A DNA stretch of 48,038 nt from an uncultured Desulfovibrio sp. (GCA_900547595.1 URHE01000007.1:1-48038), one strand, 5' to 3'. Numbered from the stretch's first letter, positions 1 through 8,519 are shown. The notes: generated from the sequence alone by a model not told the origin. Numbers and translations are program-made.

Positions 1-627
1 GCCTGCGCCCGCGGCATCCTGGGGAGCGAACTGCCGCACATGGGCGCGCGACGCTTCGGGCGCGGCGGCCTGCCCGGCGGGGGCGGCGTCAGGCGCCTGG
101 GGAGCTGCGGGGGCGCACATGGCGTTGCGGCCATAGACGGCCTGGGCATGCATGCGCGGCACAGCCGTGGCCGTGGTCTGCATGAGAGGCTGGGCTGTCT
201 TGTTCACCGAGCCCACGGGCTGCATGCGCCCCGCGATCTCGGCGGCGGCCTTGCGCGCCTCGGGGGTCTCGATGATCTGGGCATAGGCGCCGCGCAGGCC
301 GGAAAGTATCTGCACCACGCTGTCCAGCGAATCCACGTTCATCTTGAGATTGGCCTGAAGCAGCCGCGCCGTGCAGAGGATATACAAATTGTTGAGATTG
401 ACGGCGAGGCTGCCGCCCTTCTCCATGTTCAGGGACGCGGAAAGCTCGTTGACGATGTCGATGACCTTGGAGATGAGGATGCCCTTGCCCGCGAAATCCC
501 TGGCGAGCATCTTGTCGCGCGCCTGCTGGAGATAGCGGAGCGCGCCGTCGTAGAGCATGAGGAGAAGCTGCCCCTGATCCGTGGTGCTGACCTTGGTCTG
601 AAAATAGGCATTCGCCGCTTTGTTCAT
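1..627 (-). CDS. fliS: Flagellar export chaperone FliS (C-terminus beyond window)
   Basis: An open frame of 209 codons runs off the left edge. It begins MNKAANAYFQTKVSTTDQG, and the next stretch, LLLMLYDGALRYLQQA, is the FliS signature. FliS is a small helical cytoplasmic chaperone that binds the C-terminus of flagellin before export and usually has about 130 residues. Here an Ala/Pro/Gln-rich tail continues from about residue 135 past the edge, so the protein is longer than usual. An AGAGGA ribosome site lies 7 nt before the ATG. It follows fliD by 81 bp on the same strand, as expected for a fliD-fliS operon. The identity is secure; the function of the tail is unknown. Confidence 0.9.
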   Translation of the reverse strand, partial: MNKAANAYFQTKVSTTDQGQLLLMLYDGALRYLQQARDKMLARDFAGKGILISKVIDIVNELSASLNMEKGGSLAVNLNNLYILCTARLLQANLKMNVDSLDSVVQILSGLRGAYAQIIETPEARKAAAEIAGRMQPVGSVNKTAQPLMQTTATAVPRMHAQAVYGRNAMCAPAAPQAPDAAPAGQAAAPEASRAHVRQFAPQDAAGAG

Positions 628-708
628 GTGCCGTTCCTCTTCTCGTTGCCCGTTGTTGTGTCCGCCGCGGCCCGCCAGCCGCAGCGGCCGTCATGCTGTC
701 CTGCCGCC

Positions 709-3700
709 CTAGCTATTGCCGCTCAGCTGCTTGAGCTGGGCCTCAAGGGAGGTCTGCTGTTCCCCGTACTGCTTGAGCAGGGTCTCCAGATTGGCGAAGA
801 TCTGCTTTTGCCGCGATTCCCACATGTCCAGACGCCGCTGCTCGCGCTCGATCTTGGCGTCGATGTTCTCCATGACGGTCATGTAGTTGTCGCGCAGGGA
901 CATGAGCGCGCCGTTCTTGGCCTTGAGCGCCATGGCGTCTGCGATCTGGTCCGGCGTGGAATTGGACGAGATGTTGACGTCGTTGAATACCAGCTCGTCC
1001 TTGAGAAAGCTGTTGGTGGTCTGGACGAGCCCCTGCTTGATGCGCACATACATGGGTTCCCCACCCGCCGGGGGATGCTCGCCGGGAGTGAGATCATCGA
1101 TGAGGATGGAGAGGCCGCGCGCATCGCCCGAGGCCACACTGTAGTAGTAGCCCGGCTGGCTTTCGTCGCGCTTGGCCTCCACACCGCCCACGGTGACGCT
1201 GGTGATGTTGCCGTCATCGTCGACCGAGTATTTGACCTCGTAGTTGCCGCCCTTGGTGATGCCCTCGACATGACTGCCGTAGCGGAAGTGCGTGCTTGTG
1301 GACGAACCTGTGCCGCTGGCGCAGAAAAAGTCCACCACGGCTTCCAGGTTGTTGGTGATCATGTCGGTATAGTTTTCCTTGTCCATGGACTGGAGCTCCG
1401 CGATGCTGGAGCTGGGCGCCATGACAAGCAGACCGTAGGTATCGCTGTTCTGGTCCGTGTCGGTCTTGATGCCGAGATTGGCGAGGTTTGCCAGCACATC
1501 GCCGGAAAGGATGTCCGTGGCGGACTGGCGGCTCATGAAGCCCGGCGGGGATGAGCCGAGCAGGCTCGAAAAGCGCGACTTGAAAAGCTGGACGCCATAG
1601 TTGCCCTGGAGCAGGCCGCCCTTCTGGTTGGTCAGGCCCGAGGGGCTGTAGTTGTCCTTGCCGATGTCGTCCGGGTCGTTGGACGTGACTTCCTTGGTCT
1701 CGTCGTACTTGGTCAGGTCGTTGATGGTCAGCAGGACGGAATTCACCGCGTCCAGAAAATTCTGGATGGACTGCTCCACCGAGGTGATGTCCGTGCTCAC
1801 GGCGATGCGGGCGTCGCCCACATCCTGAATGGTAAAGACCACCCCCTCGATGACGTCGCTGATCTTGTTGGTGTCCGACTCCATCTCAATGGGCCAGTTG
1901 TCCACCTGATAGCGGGAATTGGCCGCGCGCTGGATATTCCAGTTGGAGCTTGTGGCCACCTGCCCGGCAACGCCGGGGCCGGTCGCCGCCTGGACATTGC
2001 CGAAATTCAGATAGACCGGCCCGTCAATGGCGTCCGGCGAGAGCGGATTCCCGGCATCATCCACATACTCCCTGCCGTCGGCATCCGTGAACTTCACGGA
2101 AAAGTCCGCCGGGGCGCCACCCCCGTCCGACCAGGACCAGCCGGCGTGGGTGGGGTCTTTCAGCGCGGCGAGCACGTCCTTCATGGACATGCCGGAAGCG
2201 AGGGTCAAGGTGCCCGTGACGCCGCTGTTGGTGGTGATGGAATAGACAAGGTCCGGCGTTTTCTCCAGTTGAAAGTCGCCTGTGGCGGGATTCTCGAAAA
2301 AGAGGTCGCCCTTGGAGGTCGGACCGGTATTGCCGTTGGTGGCCGGGATGGTGGTGGTGGCCGAGAGGCTCGTGGTATAGCCCGTGGACGAAACGGCGCC
2401 CGACGTGACCTTGAAACTCTGGACGCCGTCCATGGAAAGGGTGCCGGCATCCTCATCCCAGGCCACGGTGACGCCCGTGTCGGCCCAGGAGACGGCGTTG
2501 CCGTCGCCATCCACCAGGCCCGTGCCGTTCAGGATGGCGTCGCGCAGCTCCTCATTGGTCATGGAGCCCTTGAGGCCCTTGAGGTAGAATGCCTCGCCGG
2601 AGTCCGTGGTCAGGGTATAGACCACGTCCTCGGCGTCCTCCCCGGCTTTCTTGCCGTCGATGCGGTCAGTGAGCTTGTCCTTGGCAAAGGTCAGGGTGGT
2701 CGTGGCATCCACGGTGCCGCCGAGCGTGTCCCTGACGCCCGTGGCTGCCGTGGTCTTGGTCGTGAGGGCCGATTCATTCAGCGTCCGCGGATCACCGGCA
2801 TCATCCGTGGCTTCGGTCGCAACGGTGATGCCCTTGACGCCGGAGAGCCTGGTGCCCCAGCCGCCCGCGCCGAGGCTGAGGTCCAGGCTGCCGCCATCCT
2901 GCGTGGCCTGCGCCATCTGGACGAGCAGTTCACGCTTGGTGGCCCCGGCCTTGATCTCAAACGTGCGCGTGCTGCCGTCATCCATCTCCATGGTGAAGGT
3001 GATGAGGTCATCGTCCTTGAGGCCCCCGGCCAGGCCGCCCGCGGCATTGAGCTTGTCCTTGAGGTCGCCCGCAAACGTCACCTGGGTGGAGGCGGGCACA
3101 TAGACCTTCTCCTTGTCCGTGCGCCTGCTGATGGACTGAACGCCGGAAACCGTGAGCGTGCCGTTTTCGTCCACGGACGCCGTGATGACGCCGCTGCCCG
3201 CGGCGTTCTCCAGAGCGACGCACAGTTCCTCGGGCGTCTTGTCGCCGCTCACGGTCACGGTTTTTTTGACGCCGTTGGCCAGCACGAGGTCAAAAACATA
3301 GTTCGTGGGGTCGGTCATGGTCTTGTCGAGGTCGAGGGCGGCATTGGTCTGCCAGGTGGAGGTCGACCCGGTGGCGTCCATGCCCACAAGCTTGCTGTCG
3401 TGGATGATCAGTTCATTGGCGGCGCCCGTGTCCTTGCCCGCCACCTGGAAGACATAGCCGGAGCCGGTCTGGATGAGGCTGACCTTGATGCCCGGATTGT
3501 CCGACGAATTGTTGATCATGCTGACAAAGGAATCCAGTGTGGTGTTGGGGGGCACCTTGAAGTTGTGCTGTTCACCCGCATAGGTATAACTGAAGTACTG
3601 GTCCGAGCCCGTGGTGTTGATGACGTCATTCTTGGACGAAAACACATGGCCGGTATTGGCCCAGATGGCATTGCTCGCCACCTGGCTCACCGAGATGGTG

Positions 3701-4005
3701 TGCTGGACATCCTGCGCCGAGGCGTTGGCCACGGCGGAAATGATATTGTCATTGCTCGAATTGACGAGCTTGGTGACAAAATTGTTCTTGTCGCTCAGTT
3801 GCGAGAGCATGCTGCTGGCGGCCTGGATCTGCTCGATGATCTGGGTGAAGCCGTCATAGCGGAGTTTCCAGTCGCTTTTCCATGCCTCCAGACGGTTCAG
3901 CTGGGTGGATTCTATCTTCTTGAGCTGCGTCAATACCTTGTCAAAATCGGTATCGTTGCCGCTCAGGCCGGAAATGGCGTTGGAACCGGAAATGCTGATG
4001 CCCAT
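709..4005 (-). CDS. fliD: Flagellar hook-associated protein 2 (filament cap) FliD, enlarged
   Basis: FliD caps the flagellar filament and promotes flagellin folding at the tip. The N-terminus (residues 1-115; MGISISGSNAISGLSGNDTD, then a heptad-rich helix) and the C-terminal coiled coil (about 1040-1098) are typical D0/D1 regions. At 1098 residues it is roughly twice the common length. The extra mass lies at about residues 235-690, where a module of 60-75 residues recurs about four times. Three of the copies end in GVQSI, GVKGI and GVQSF. The ATG at 4005 has a GAGAGG site; an in-frame start 30 codons upstream has poor coding character and was not used. A sigma-28 promoter at 4180-4206 precedes it. 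Confidence 0.93.
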   Translation of the reverse strand: MGISISGSNAISGLSGNDTDFDKVLTQLKKIESTQLNRLEAWKSDWKLRYDGFTQIIEQIQAASSMLSQLSDKNNFVTKLVNSSNDNIISAVANASAQDVQHTISVSQVASNAIWANTGHVFSSKNDVINTTGSDQYFSYTYAGEQHNFKVPPNTTLDSFVSMINNSSDNPGIKVSLIQTGSGYVFQVAGKDTGAANELIIHDSKLVGMDATGSTSTWQTNAALDLDKTMTDPTNYVFDLVLANGVKKTVTVSGDKTPEELCVALENAAGSGVITASVDENGTLTVSGVQSISRRTDKEKVYVPASTQVTFAGDLKDKLNAAGGLAGGLKDDDLITFTMEMDDGSTRTFEIKAGATKRELLVQMAQATQDGGSLDLSLGAGGWGTRLSGVKGITVATEATDDAGDPRTLNESALTTKTTAATGVRDTLGGTVDATTTLTFAKDKLTDRIDGKKAGEDAEDVVYTLTTDSGEAFYLKGLKGSMTNEELRDAILNGTGLVDGDGNAVSWADTGVTVAWDEDAGTLSMDGVQSFKVTSGAVSSTGYTTSLSATTTIPATNGNTGPTSKGDLFFENPATGDFQLEKTPDLVYSITTNSGVTGTLTLASGMSMKDVLAALKDPTHAGWSWSDGGGAPADFSVKFTDADGREYVDDAGNPLSPDAIDGPVYLNFGNVQAATGPGVAGQVATSSNWNIQRAANSRYQVDNWPIEMESDTNKISDVIEGVVFTIQDVGDARIAVSTDITSVEQSIQNFLDAVNSVLLTINDLTKYDETKEVTSNDPDDIGKDNYSPSGLTNQKGGLLQGNYGVQLFKSRFSSLLGSSPPGFMSRQSATDILSGDVLANLANLGIKTDTDQNSDTYGLLVMAPSSSIAELQSMDKENYTDMITNNLEAVVDFFCASGTGSSTSTHFRYGSHVEGITKGGNYEVKYSVDDDGNITSVTVGGVEAKRDESQPGYYYSVASGDARGLSILIDDLTPGEHPPAGGEPMYVRIKQGLVQTTNSFLKDELVFNDVNISSNSTPDQIADAMALKAKNGALMSLRDNYMTVMENIDAKIEREQRRLDMWESRQKQIFANLETLLKQYGEQQTSLEAQLKQLSGNS

Positions 4006-4179
4006 GCGTGCCTCTCGCCGTGAAAAATTCTGCCCGTCCCCGGGGCCGGAATGCGGAAAACTTTGCTTGCCGTGTTTGATGCAAAATCCATGCAAGCACG
4101 TTTTTCCTTCCAGCCGAAACCGGAACGGCGCAGCGCCCTGCGTCCAGGCATCGGCACAGGGCGGGCGCCTCTTTCAGGA

Positions 4180-4206
4180 CGATCGGCATTCGCAAGAAAA
4201 AGTTTA
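4180..4206 (-). promoter_or_regulatory. Sigma-28 (FliA) promoter for fliD-fliS
   Basis: On the minus strand TAAA (4206-4203) is followed after exactly 15 nt by GCCGATCG (4187-4180). The FliA consensus is TAAA-N15-GCCGATAA, so eleven of twelve defined bases match. Transcription would start near 4173, about 170 nt before the fliD ATG. Late class flagellar genes such as fliD are known FliA targets, which fits the position and orientation. Confidence 0.8.
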
Positions 4207-4259
4207 GAGCCTTTCAAGCATTTCGGCGGACGCAGGGGCGCGATCCCGCCAGACGGCGA

Positions 4260-4913
4260 TCAGGGCCGCATGAACTCCTGCCAGTGTCCAAGCAGGGCGG
4301 CGGCGGCCCGGCCGCGGTGACTGCGGGCAGTTTTTTCCTCCCGCGTGAGTTCGGCGGCCGTCCGGCCGATGGCGGGGTCAAAAAAGACGGGATCATAACC
4401 GAAACCATTCGTTCCGCGCGGGGCGGCAAGGAGCCTTCCCGGCCATTCGCCGCGCACGCAGAGCTCCCGGCCATCGGGCCGCACCGCCGCCATGACCGAG
4501 ACAAAATGACAGGTGCGGCGCGCTTCGGGCACCTCGCGCACGGCATGCAGCAATTTGCGGATATTGCGGCGGTCGCGGTTTTCGCCGGGAAGCAGCTCCC
4601 AGTCGTCCGCATAGCGGGCGGAATGGACGCCGGGCGCGCCGCCGAGCGCATCCACCACAAGGCCGGAATCATCGGCAATGCTCACGAGCCCGGTGGCAAG
4701 GGCCACGGCGCGCGCCTTGATGAGGGCGTTTTCCTCGAATGTGGCGCCAGTTTCCTCGATCTCGCCAATACGGGGAAAGTCCTCCAGCCCCACCAGGGCA
4801 ACGCCAAATGCCCCCAGAGGAGCCGCCAGTTCGGCGATCTTTCCCGCATTGCGCGTGGCAAGCACCACGCGCGGCCGGGCGCCGCCGGAAAAACGCGCCT
4901 CGTCATGCGTCAT
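4260..4913 (-). CDS. rdgB: XTP/dITP pyrophosphatase (RdgB/HAM1 family)
   Basis: It hydrolyses non-canonical purine triphosphates (dITP, XTP) to monophosphates, keeping them out of DNA. Family motifs in order are LATRNAGKIAEL near the N-terminus, TGATFEENALIKA, the metal-binding SIADDSGLVVDALGG, the PGVHSARYA loop, and GTNGFGYDPVF. The length of 217 residues is normal. I chose the ATG at 4913 (AGGGAA site upstream), which overlaps the end of the EamA gene by 11 nt and suggests translational coupling. An ATG at 4931 with an AAAGGA site is a real alternative and would add six residues. Confidence 0.93.
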   Translation of the reverse strand: MTHDEARFSGGARPRVVLATRNAGKIAELAAPLGAFGVALVGLEDFPRIGEIEETGATFEENALIKARAVALATGLVSIADDSGLVVDALGGAPGVHSARYADDWELLPGENRDRRNIRKLLHAVREVPEARRTCHFVSVMAAVRPDGRELCVRGEWPGRLLAAPRGTNGFGYDPVFFDPAIGRTAAELTREEKTARSHRGRAAAALLGHWQEFMRP

Positions 4914-5853
4914 GTTCCGTTCCCTGTTCATTTTTCGGTTTTCCTTTTTGGGGTGTGGAGGAAGCGGCATGGCGGGGCCAGGTCGCCGCGAGGATGCCGC
5001 CGATGACCAGACAGCCGCCCATGAGCTGGGCCTCGGTCACGCGCTCGCCGAGCACGAGGAAGGAACCGGCAGCCGCGAAGAGCGGCAGGCTGTAATAGAC
5101 CATGCCCGCCCGCACCGGGCCGATCCTGTCCACGGCGAGCGTCCAGAGCCAGAACGACAGAAAGGAGCAGCCCACGCCCGTATAGAGAATACTGATGAGG
5201 ACGGCGGAGCTCAGCTCCGGCAGCGGCAGGAGGCAGGCTTCCGCCACGGTGAACGGCAGGGAAAAGAGCAGGCCCAGAAAAAAAGTGGCCACATTGAATC
5301 CCAGGGCCGAGACATCATGGGAGCGGCGGCGCATGAAGAGCGAATACAGCCCGAAGCAGAAGGCTCCGCCCAGCGCCCACACATCGCCGCTGGTGAAGCG
5401 CAGGTGCGCGAGCCGTTCCCAGTCTCCCCTGCTCACGAGCAGGCAGACACCGCAGATGACAAGGAGCATGCCCGCCAGGCGCCGCGCCGTGATGGGTTCG
5501 CCATAGAGCAGGCGCGAAAAGACCAGGATGATGATGGGCGCCGTGGGCACCAGCAGGGCCATGTTCAGGCTGGTGGTCGTCTGCCCGGCCTTGTAGATGA
5601 GGGTATTCATGAGGGTGACGCCGAGAAGCGCCATCAGCGAAAGATAGGCCCAATGCCTGCGGATGCCGGGCCAGTCCGCGCGCAGTCCTTTCCAGGCGAA
5701 CGGCAGGATGACCACCAGCGCCACGAGCCAGCGCCAGAAATTGCACTGCCACGGCGGAATGAGCGCCGCCACGGCCCGCGCCACCACAAAGTTGCCTGAC
5801 CAGATCACCGTGGCGAGCAACGCGCTGCCATAGCCGAGAACACCCTGCCCCAT
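4903..5853 (-). CDS. EamA/DMT-superfamily transporter
   Basis: A 316-residue integral membrane protein with about ten hydrophobic helices arranged as two EamA repeats (the first ending near LLVSRGDW, the second starting near GDVWALGGAFCFGLYSLF). Families of this kind export metabolites or amino acids across the inner membrane; the substrate cannot be told from sequence. The ATG at 5853 has an AAAGGAAG site 6 nt upstream; the open frame extends 22 codons further but with hydrophilic, poorly coding sequence. It lies just upstream of rdgB, overlapping it by 11 nt, and is divergent from nrfHA. Confidence 0.85.
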   Translation of the reverse strand: MGQGVLGYGSALLATVIWSGNFVVARAVAALIPPWQCNFWRWLVALVVILPFAWKGLRADWPGIRRHWAYLSLMALLGVTLMNTLIYKAGQTTTSLNMALLVPTAPIIILVFSRLLYGEPITARRLAGMLLVICGVCLLVSRGDWERLAHLRFTSGDVWALGGAFCFGLYSLFMRRRSHDVSALGFNVATFFLGLLFSLPFTVAEACLLPLPELSSAVLISILYTGVGCSFLSFWLWTLAVDRIGPVRAGMVYYSLPLFAAAGSFLVLGERVTEAQLMGGCLVIGGILAATWPRHAASSTPQKGKPKNEQGTEHDA

Positions 5854-5950
5854 GGTTCTTCCTTTCGTTTTGCCCCAGCGGAACAGGGCCCCTTTGCCCG
5901 AACCCGGCCACGCTGTCAATGCGGAAAGGGGCGGCGGGACGAAGAACCTC

Positions 5951-5979
5951 TTGCGAAACTGTGGAAAAGACGCTACGTA
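5951..5979 (+). promoter_or_regulatory. Possible promoter for nrfHA
   Basis: TTGCGA (5951-5956) and TACGTA (5974-5979) are separated by 17 bp, 39 bp before the nrfH ATG. The match to the sigma-70 consensus is only partial (4/6 and about 3/6), so this is tentative. No clear FNR or NarL-type palindrome was seen in the 164 bp between the divergent eamA and nrfH starts. Confidence 0.25.
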
Positions 5980-6017
5980 TCAGACAAGACCCATGCAACC
6001 TGAACAAGGGGGATCCC

Positions 6018-6506
6018 ATGGAAGGCGCCAGGAATGGGCCGGGCACAAGGCCCGGAGCTCCTGTGTGGAAATTGTTGTTCAGCGGTCTGGTCATCGGCGT
6101 CATTCTTGCGGGGGTGTTCGCCTGGGCGCTGAATGCCACGGATCAGCGGCAGTTCTGCGCCTCCTGCCACATCATGCGCGAGGCGGCGGTAACGCAGAAA
6201 CTCGGCATGCACGCCAAACTTTCCTGCAACGAATGTCATGCCCCCCACGCGCTGCTGGCGAAGATTCCCTTCAAGGCCGAGGCGGCCATGGAAGATGTCC
6301 TCGGCAATATCCAGGGCAAGGATGTTCCGATCCCGCCCGCCAGGAAGCATCGTGACATCGTCAACCAGAACTGCATCAACTGCCACGCGCCGGTCAATGC
6401 GACGGTCGCGAGCATGGCCGTGAAGCCCTATTGCACGGACTGCCACAGAAGTGTCGCGCACATGCGCCTGAATCCCATAAGCGAAAGGACGGTGGGCTAT
6501 GAGTAG
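6018..6506 (+). CDS. nrfH: Cytochrome c nitrite reductase small subunit NrfH
   Basis: A membrane-anchored tetraheme quinol dehydrogenase (NapC/NirT family) that passes electrons from menaquinol to NrfA. One N-terminal membrane helix (about residues 17-38) is followed by four heme sites, CASCH 47-51, CNECH 70-74, CINCH 119-123 and CTDCH 139-143. Length is 162 residues, normal for the family. The ATG at 6018 follows AAGGGGGAT, a strong ribosome site. The gene overlaps nrfA by 8 nt (6499-6506), so the two are translated together. NrfH and NrfA form a stable periplasm-facing complex in Desulfovibrio. Confidence 0.95.
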   Translation: MEGARNGPGTRPGAPVWKLLFSGLVIGVILAGVFAWALNATDQRQFCASCHIMREAAVTQKLGMHAKLSCNECHAPHALLAKIPFKAEAAMEDVLGNIQGKDVPIPPARKHRDIVNQNCINCHAPVNATVASMAVKPYCTDCHRSVAHMRLNPISERTVGYE

Positions 6507-8076
6507 AAAAGGTTTGTCACTGGCGACCATTGCTCTCGCGGCGCTCCTCGTCTGCGGCTGCGATGATGTCAACACCAACCTGAAGGCGCCCACCTACAAG
6601 ACCGGCATCAATCCGGAAAACATCAGCATGTCCGCCTTCAAGGAACAGTTCCCCAACCAGTATGAGACCTACATGTGGAACAACCGTGACAAGGAGATGA
6701 CCGTCTACAAGGGCTCCATCCCCTATCACAAGAACGACAATGTGGACCCCCTGCCCGTCGGCTACAAGTACGCGCAGCCCTATCTCAAGAACCTGTGGCT
6801 CGGCTACCCGTTCATGTACGAGTATAACGAGACCAGGGGCCACACCCGCGCCATCGAGGATTTCGTCAACATCGACCGCATCAACCGCTATGCGGAAAAG
6901 GGCGGCCTGCCGGCCACCTGCTGGAACTGCAAGACCCCCAAGATGATGGACTGGGTCAGGGAATACGGCGACCAGTTCTGGTCCAAGGATGTCAACAGCT
7001 TCCGCGCGCCCGACAAGGTCAGCGAAACCCAGAACTCCATCTCCTGCGCCACCTGTCACGACCCGGCCACCATGGAGCTGCGCCTCTATTCCGTGCCGTT
7101 GCAGGACTGGCTGAAGCGTTCCGGCCGCGACTGGAGCAAGATTTCACGCAATGAAAAGCGCAGCCTCGTCTGCGCCCAGTGCCATGTGGAATACTACTTC
7201 ACGGCCAAGGGCAACGGCCCCGCCGCCAAGCCCGTATTCCCGTGGGACAATGGCCTGAACCCCGAAGACATGTATCAGTACTACAAGACGCACGGTCCCA
7301 AGAACGCCGACGGCCAGGAAGGCCCGTTCGTGGACTTTGTGCATGCCGCCTCCAAGACGCCCTGCATCAAGATGCAGCATCCCGATTACGAGATGTGGAG
7401 CGACGGCCCGCACGGTTCTGCCGGCGTCGCCTGCGCGGATTGCCATATGCCCTATATGCGCCAGGGCGGCCAGAAGTTCTCCAGCCACTGGATGACCTCC
7501 CCGCTCAAGGACCCGGAACTGCGCGCCTGCCGCCAGTGCCACTATGACAAGACGCCCGAGTACCTCAAGGGCCGCGTGCTCTACATCCAGTCCAGGACGT
7601 ATGCCCAGCTTCTCAAGGCCGAAGAGGCGTCCGTGCGCGCGCACGAGGCCATCCGCCAGGCCATGCTGTGGGACGGCCCCAAGTCGCCGGACTATGACAA
7701 GCTGATGGCCGAAGCCCGCGAGATCAACAGGAAGGGCCAGTTGTTCTGGGACTATGTCTCCGCCGAGAACGGCGTGGGCTTCCATAACCCCACCAAGGCG
7801 CTGGATACCCTGATGACCTCCATGGAATGCAGCCAGAAGGCCGTTGAACTGGCCGAAGCCGCCACCAATTACGGCATCTCGCCCATCATGGCAAAGGACA
7901 TCAAGGAACTGGTGCCCCCGATCCTCAAGATGAGCCGCAAGCTCCAGCAGGACCGCGAGTTCCTGGACAAGAACCCCTGGACCAGCATTCTGCCCACGCT
8001 GCCCGAGGCGCCGCAGGTCTGGTTCGGGCAGGACTACAAGCCGGCAGGCGCGCAGGAGTCTGCCGCCGCCAGGTAG
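6499..8076 (+). CDS. nrfA: Ammonia-forming cytochrome c nitrite reductase NrfA
   Basis: The pentaheme catalytic subunit reduces nitrite to ammonium with six electrons in the periplasm. Heme sites are CWNCK 141-145 (the lysine-ligated active-site heme), CATCH 183-187, CAQCH 225-229, CADCH 312-316 and CRQCH 344-348. Candidate catalytic residues are Arg113 (ETRGHTR), Tyr232 or Tyr233 (VEYYF) and His294 (KMQHPDY). The N-terminal signal ends LLVCGCDD, a lipobox-like sequence, so the protein may be lipid-anchored. Length of 525 residues is normal. With nrfH this allows nitrite respiration or detoxification, protecting sulfate reducers from nitrite. A strong terminator follows 27 bp later. Confidence 0.97.
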   Translation: MSRKGLSLATIALAALLVCGCDDVNTNLKAPTYKTGINPENISMSAFKEQFPNQYETYMWNNRDKEMTVYKGSIPYHKNDNVDPLPVGYKYAQPYLKNLWLGYPFMYEYNETRGHTRAIEDFVNIDRINRYAEKGGLPATCWNCKTPKMMDWVREYGDQFWSKDVNSFRAPDKVSETQNSISCATCHDPATMELRLYSVPLQDWLKRSGRDWSKISRNEKRSLVCAQCHVEYYFTAKGNGPAAKPVFPWDNGLNPEDMYQYYKTHGPKNADGQEGPFVDFVHAASKTPCIKMQHPDYEMWSDGPHGSAGVACADCHMPYMRQGGQKFSSHWMTSPLKDPELRACRQCHYDKTPEYLKGRVLYIQSRTYAQLLKAEEASVRAHEAIRQAMLWDGPKSPDYDKLMAEAREINRKGQLFWDYVSAENGVGFHNPTKALDTLMTSMECSQKAVELAEAATNYGISPIMAKDIKELVPPILKMSRKLQQDREFLDKNPWTSILPTLPEAPQVWFGQDYKPAGAQESAAAR

Positions 8077-8103
8077 GCTCCGCGCCGGAAACGATGCCAC
8101 CAA

Positions 8104-8133
8104 GGGAGCCCGCATCTTGCGGGCTCCCTTTTT
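8104..8133 (+). terminator. Rho-independent terminator of nrfHA
   Basis: A perfect 10-bp stem (8104-8113 with 8119-8128, loop ATCTT) is followed by TTTTT. It sits 27 bp after the nrfA stop and marks the end of the core operon before the accessory region. Confidence 0.92.
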
Positions 8134-8146
8134 GTATGAAAGAAAG

Positions 8147-8165
8147 CCTCCCGCTAGGCGGGAGG
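8147..8165. repeat. Perfect 8-bp inverted repeat with TAG loop
   Basis: CCTCCCGC (8147-8154) and GCGGGAGG (8158-8165) form a perfect hairpin just after the nrfA terminator, followed by TTCAAAAAA. There is no T-run directly after the stem on either strand. It marks the transition from GC-rich core sequence to AT-rich accessory sequence and could be an element boundary. Confidence 0.45.
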
Positions 8166-8235
8166 TTCAAAAAAGCTTAGAGCTATACATATGTTATGAA
8201 AACTCCTTTTATTTTGTCATAACCGTATTGGAAGG

Positions 8236-8270
8236 AAAAAGGCCCCCGGCTATGCCGGGATCCTTTTTTT
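8236..8270 (+). terminator. Terminator-like hairpin before oriT region
   Basis: CCCGGC (8245-8250) pairs with GCCGGG (8254-8259), flanked by AAAAAGG and CCTTTTTTT that extend the stem, with a terminal T7 run on the plus strand. It would insulate the element from nrfHA transcription. A weaker hairpin (GTTATGA 8193-8199 with TCATAAC 8217-8223) precedes it. Confidence 0.6.
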
Positions 8271-8281
8271 GGAGAAAAAGC

Positions 8282-8357
8282 ATCAAAAATCATCAAAAAA
8301 CATAGCAATAACATCAAAAATCAGAAAATAATATCAAGAAATATCAAATAATATCAA
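8282..8357. repeat. Helically phased ATCAA/A-tract repeats (predicted curved DNA)
   Basis: ATCAA starts at 8282, 8292, 8313, 8333, 8343 and 8353, so the intervals are 10, 21, 20, 10 and 10 bp, multiples of one helical turn. Several copies continue into A4-A6 tracts. Phased A-tracts produce intrinsic bending. The block ends about 50 bp before the oriT inverted repeat, on the side away from traJ. In RP4 the TraK binding site is a bent region beside oriT, so a TraK or host-factor binding role is inferred. Confidence 0.6.
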
Positions 8358-8407
8358 ATTTACTGGATTGCTTATACATTTTTTGTGATATGAGATAGCA
8401 ATAAGAA

Positions 8408-8510
8408 GGCAGGACAGGTAAAGTGGTACCATTTTTCAAGTGCCCACTTTACGTCCTGCCCCCTCAACGCTGGGGGAGGCTTGCTTATTCGCCTGCGGCT
8501 CAACGCTGGA
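8408..8510. other. oriT: Origin of transfer (oriT), IncP/RP4-like
   Basis: An inverted repeat pairs 8408-8426 with 8444-8460 (17 bp, with two bulged bases AG at 8416-8417). The minus strand of the left arm reads CTTTACCTGTCCTG then CC, close to the RP4 nick region CTTCACCTATCCTG/CC as I remember it, which places the nick between 8410 and 8409 on the minus strand. Downstream the plus strand has CTTATTCGCC and GGCTCAACG, also reminiscent of RP4 oriT. traJ and traI follow directly on the plus strand. The similarity is from memory and was not aligned computationally. Confidence 0.8.
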
Positions 8511-8519
8511 AGCATGAAG

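Noticed and set aside
2146..4023. Long plus-strand open frame opposite fliD
   Set aside because: It is the antisense shadow of a GC-rich gene: no ribosome site, no recognisable motif, and fliD on the other strand has clear family motifs.
8282..8357. CRISPR array or replication iterons
   Set aside because: Units are only 5-10 bp, not separated by unique spacers, and no cas gene is present; phasing fits curved DNA better than iterons.
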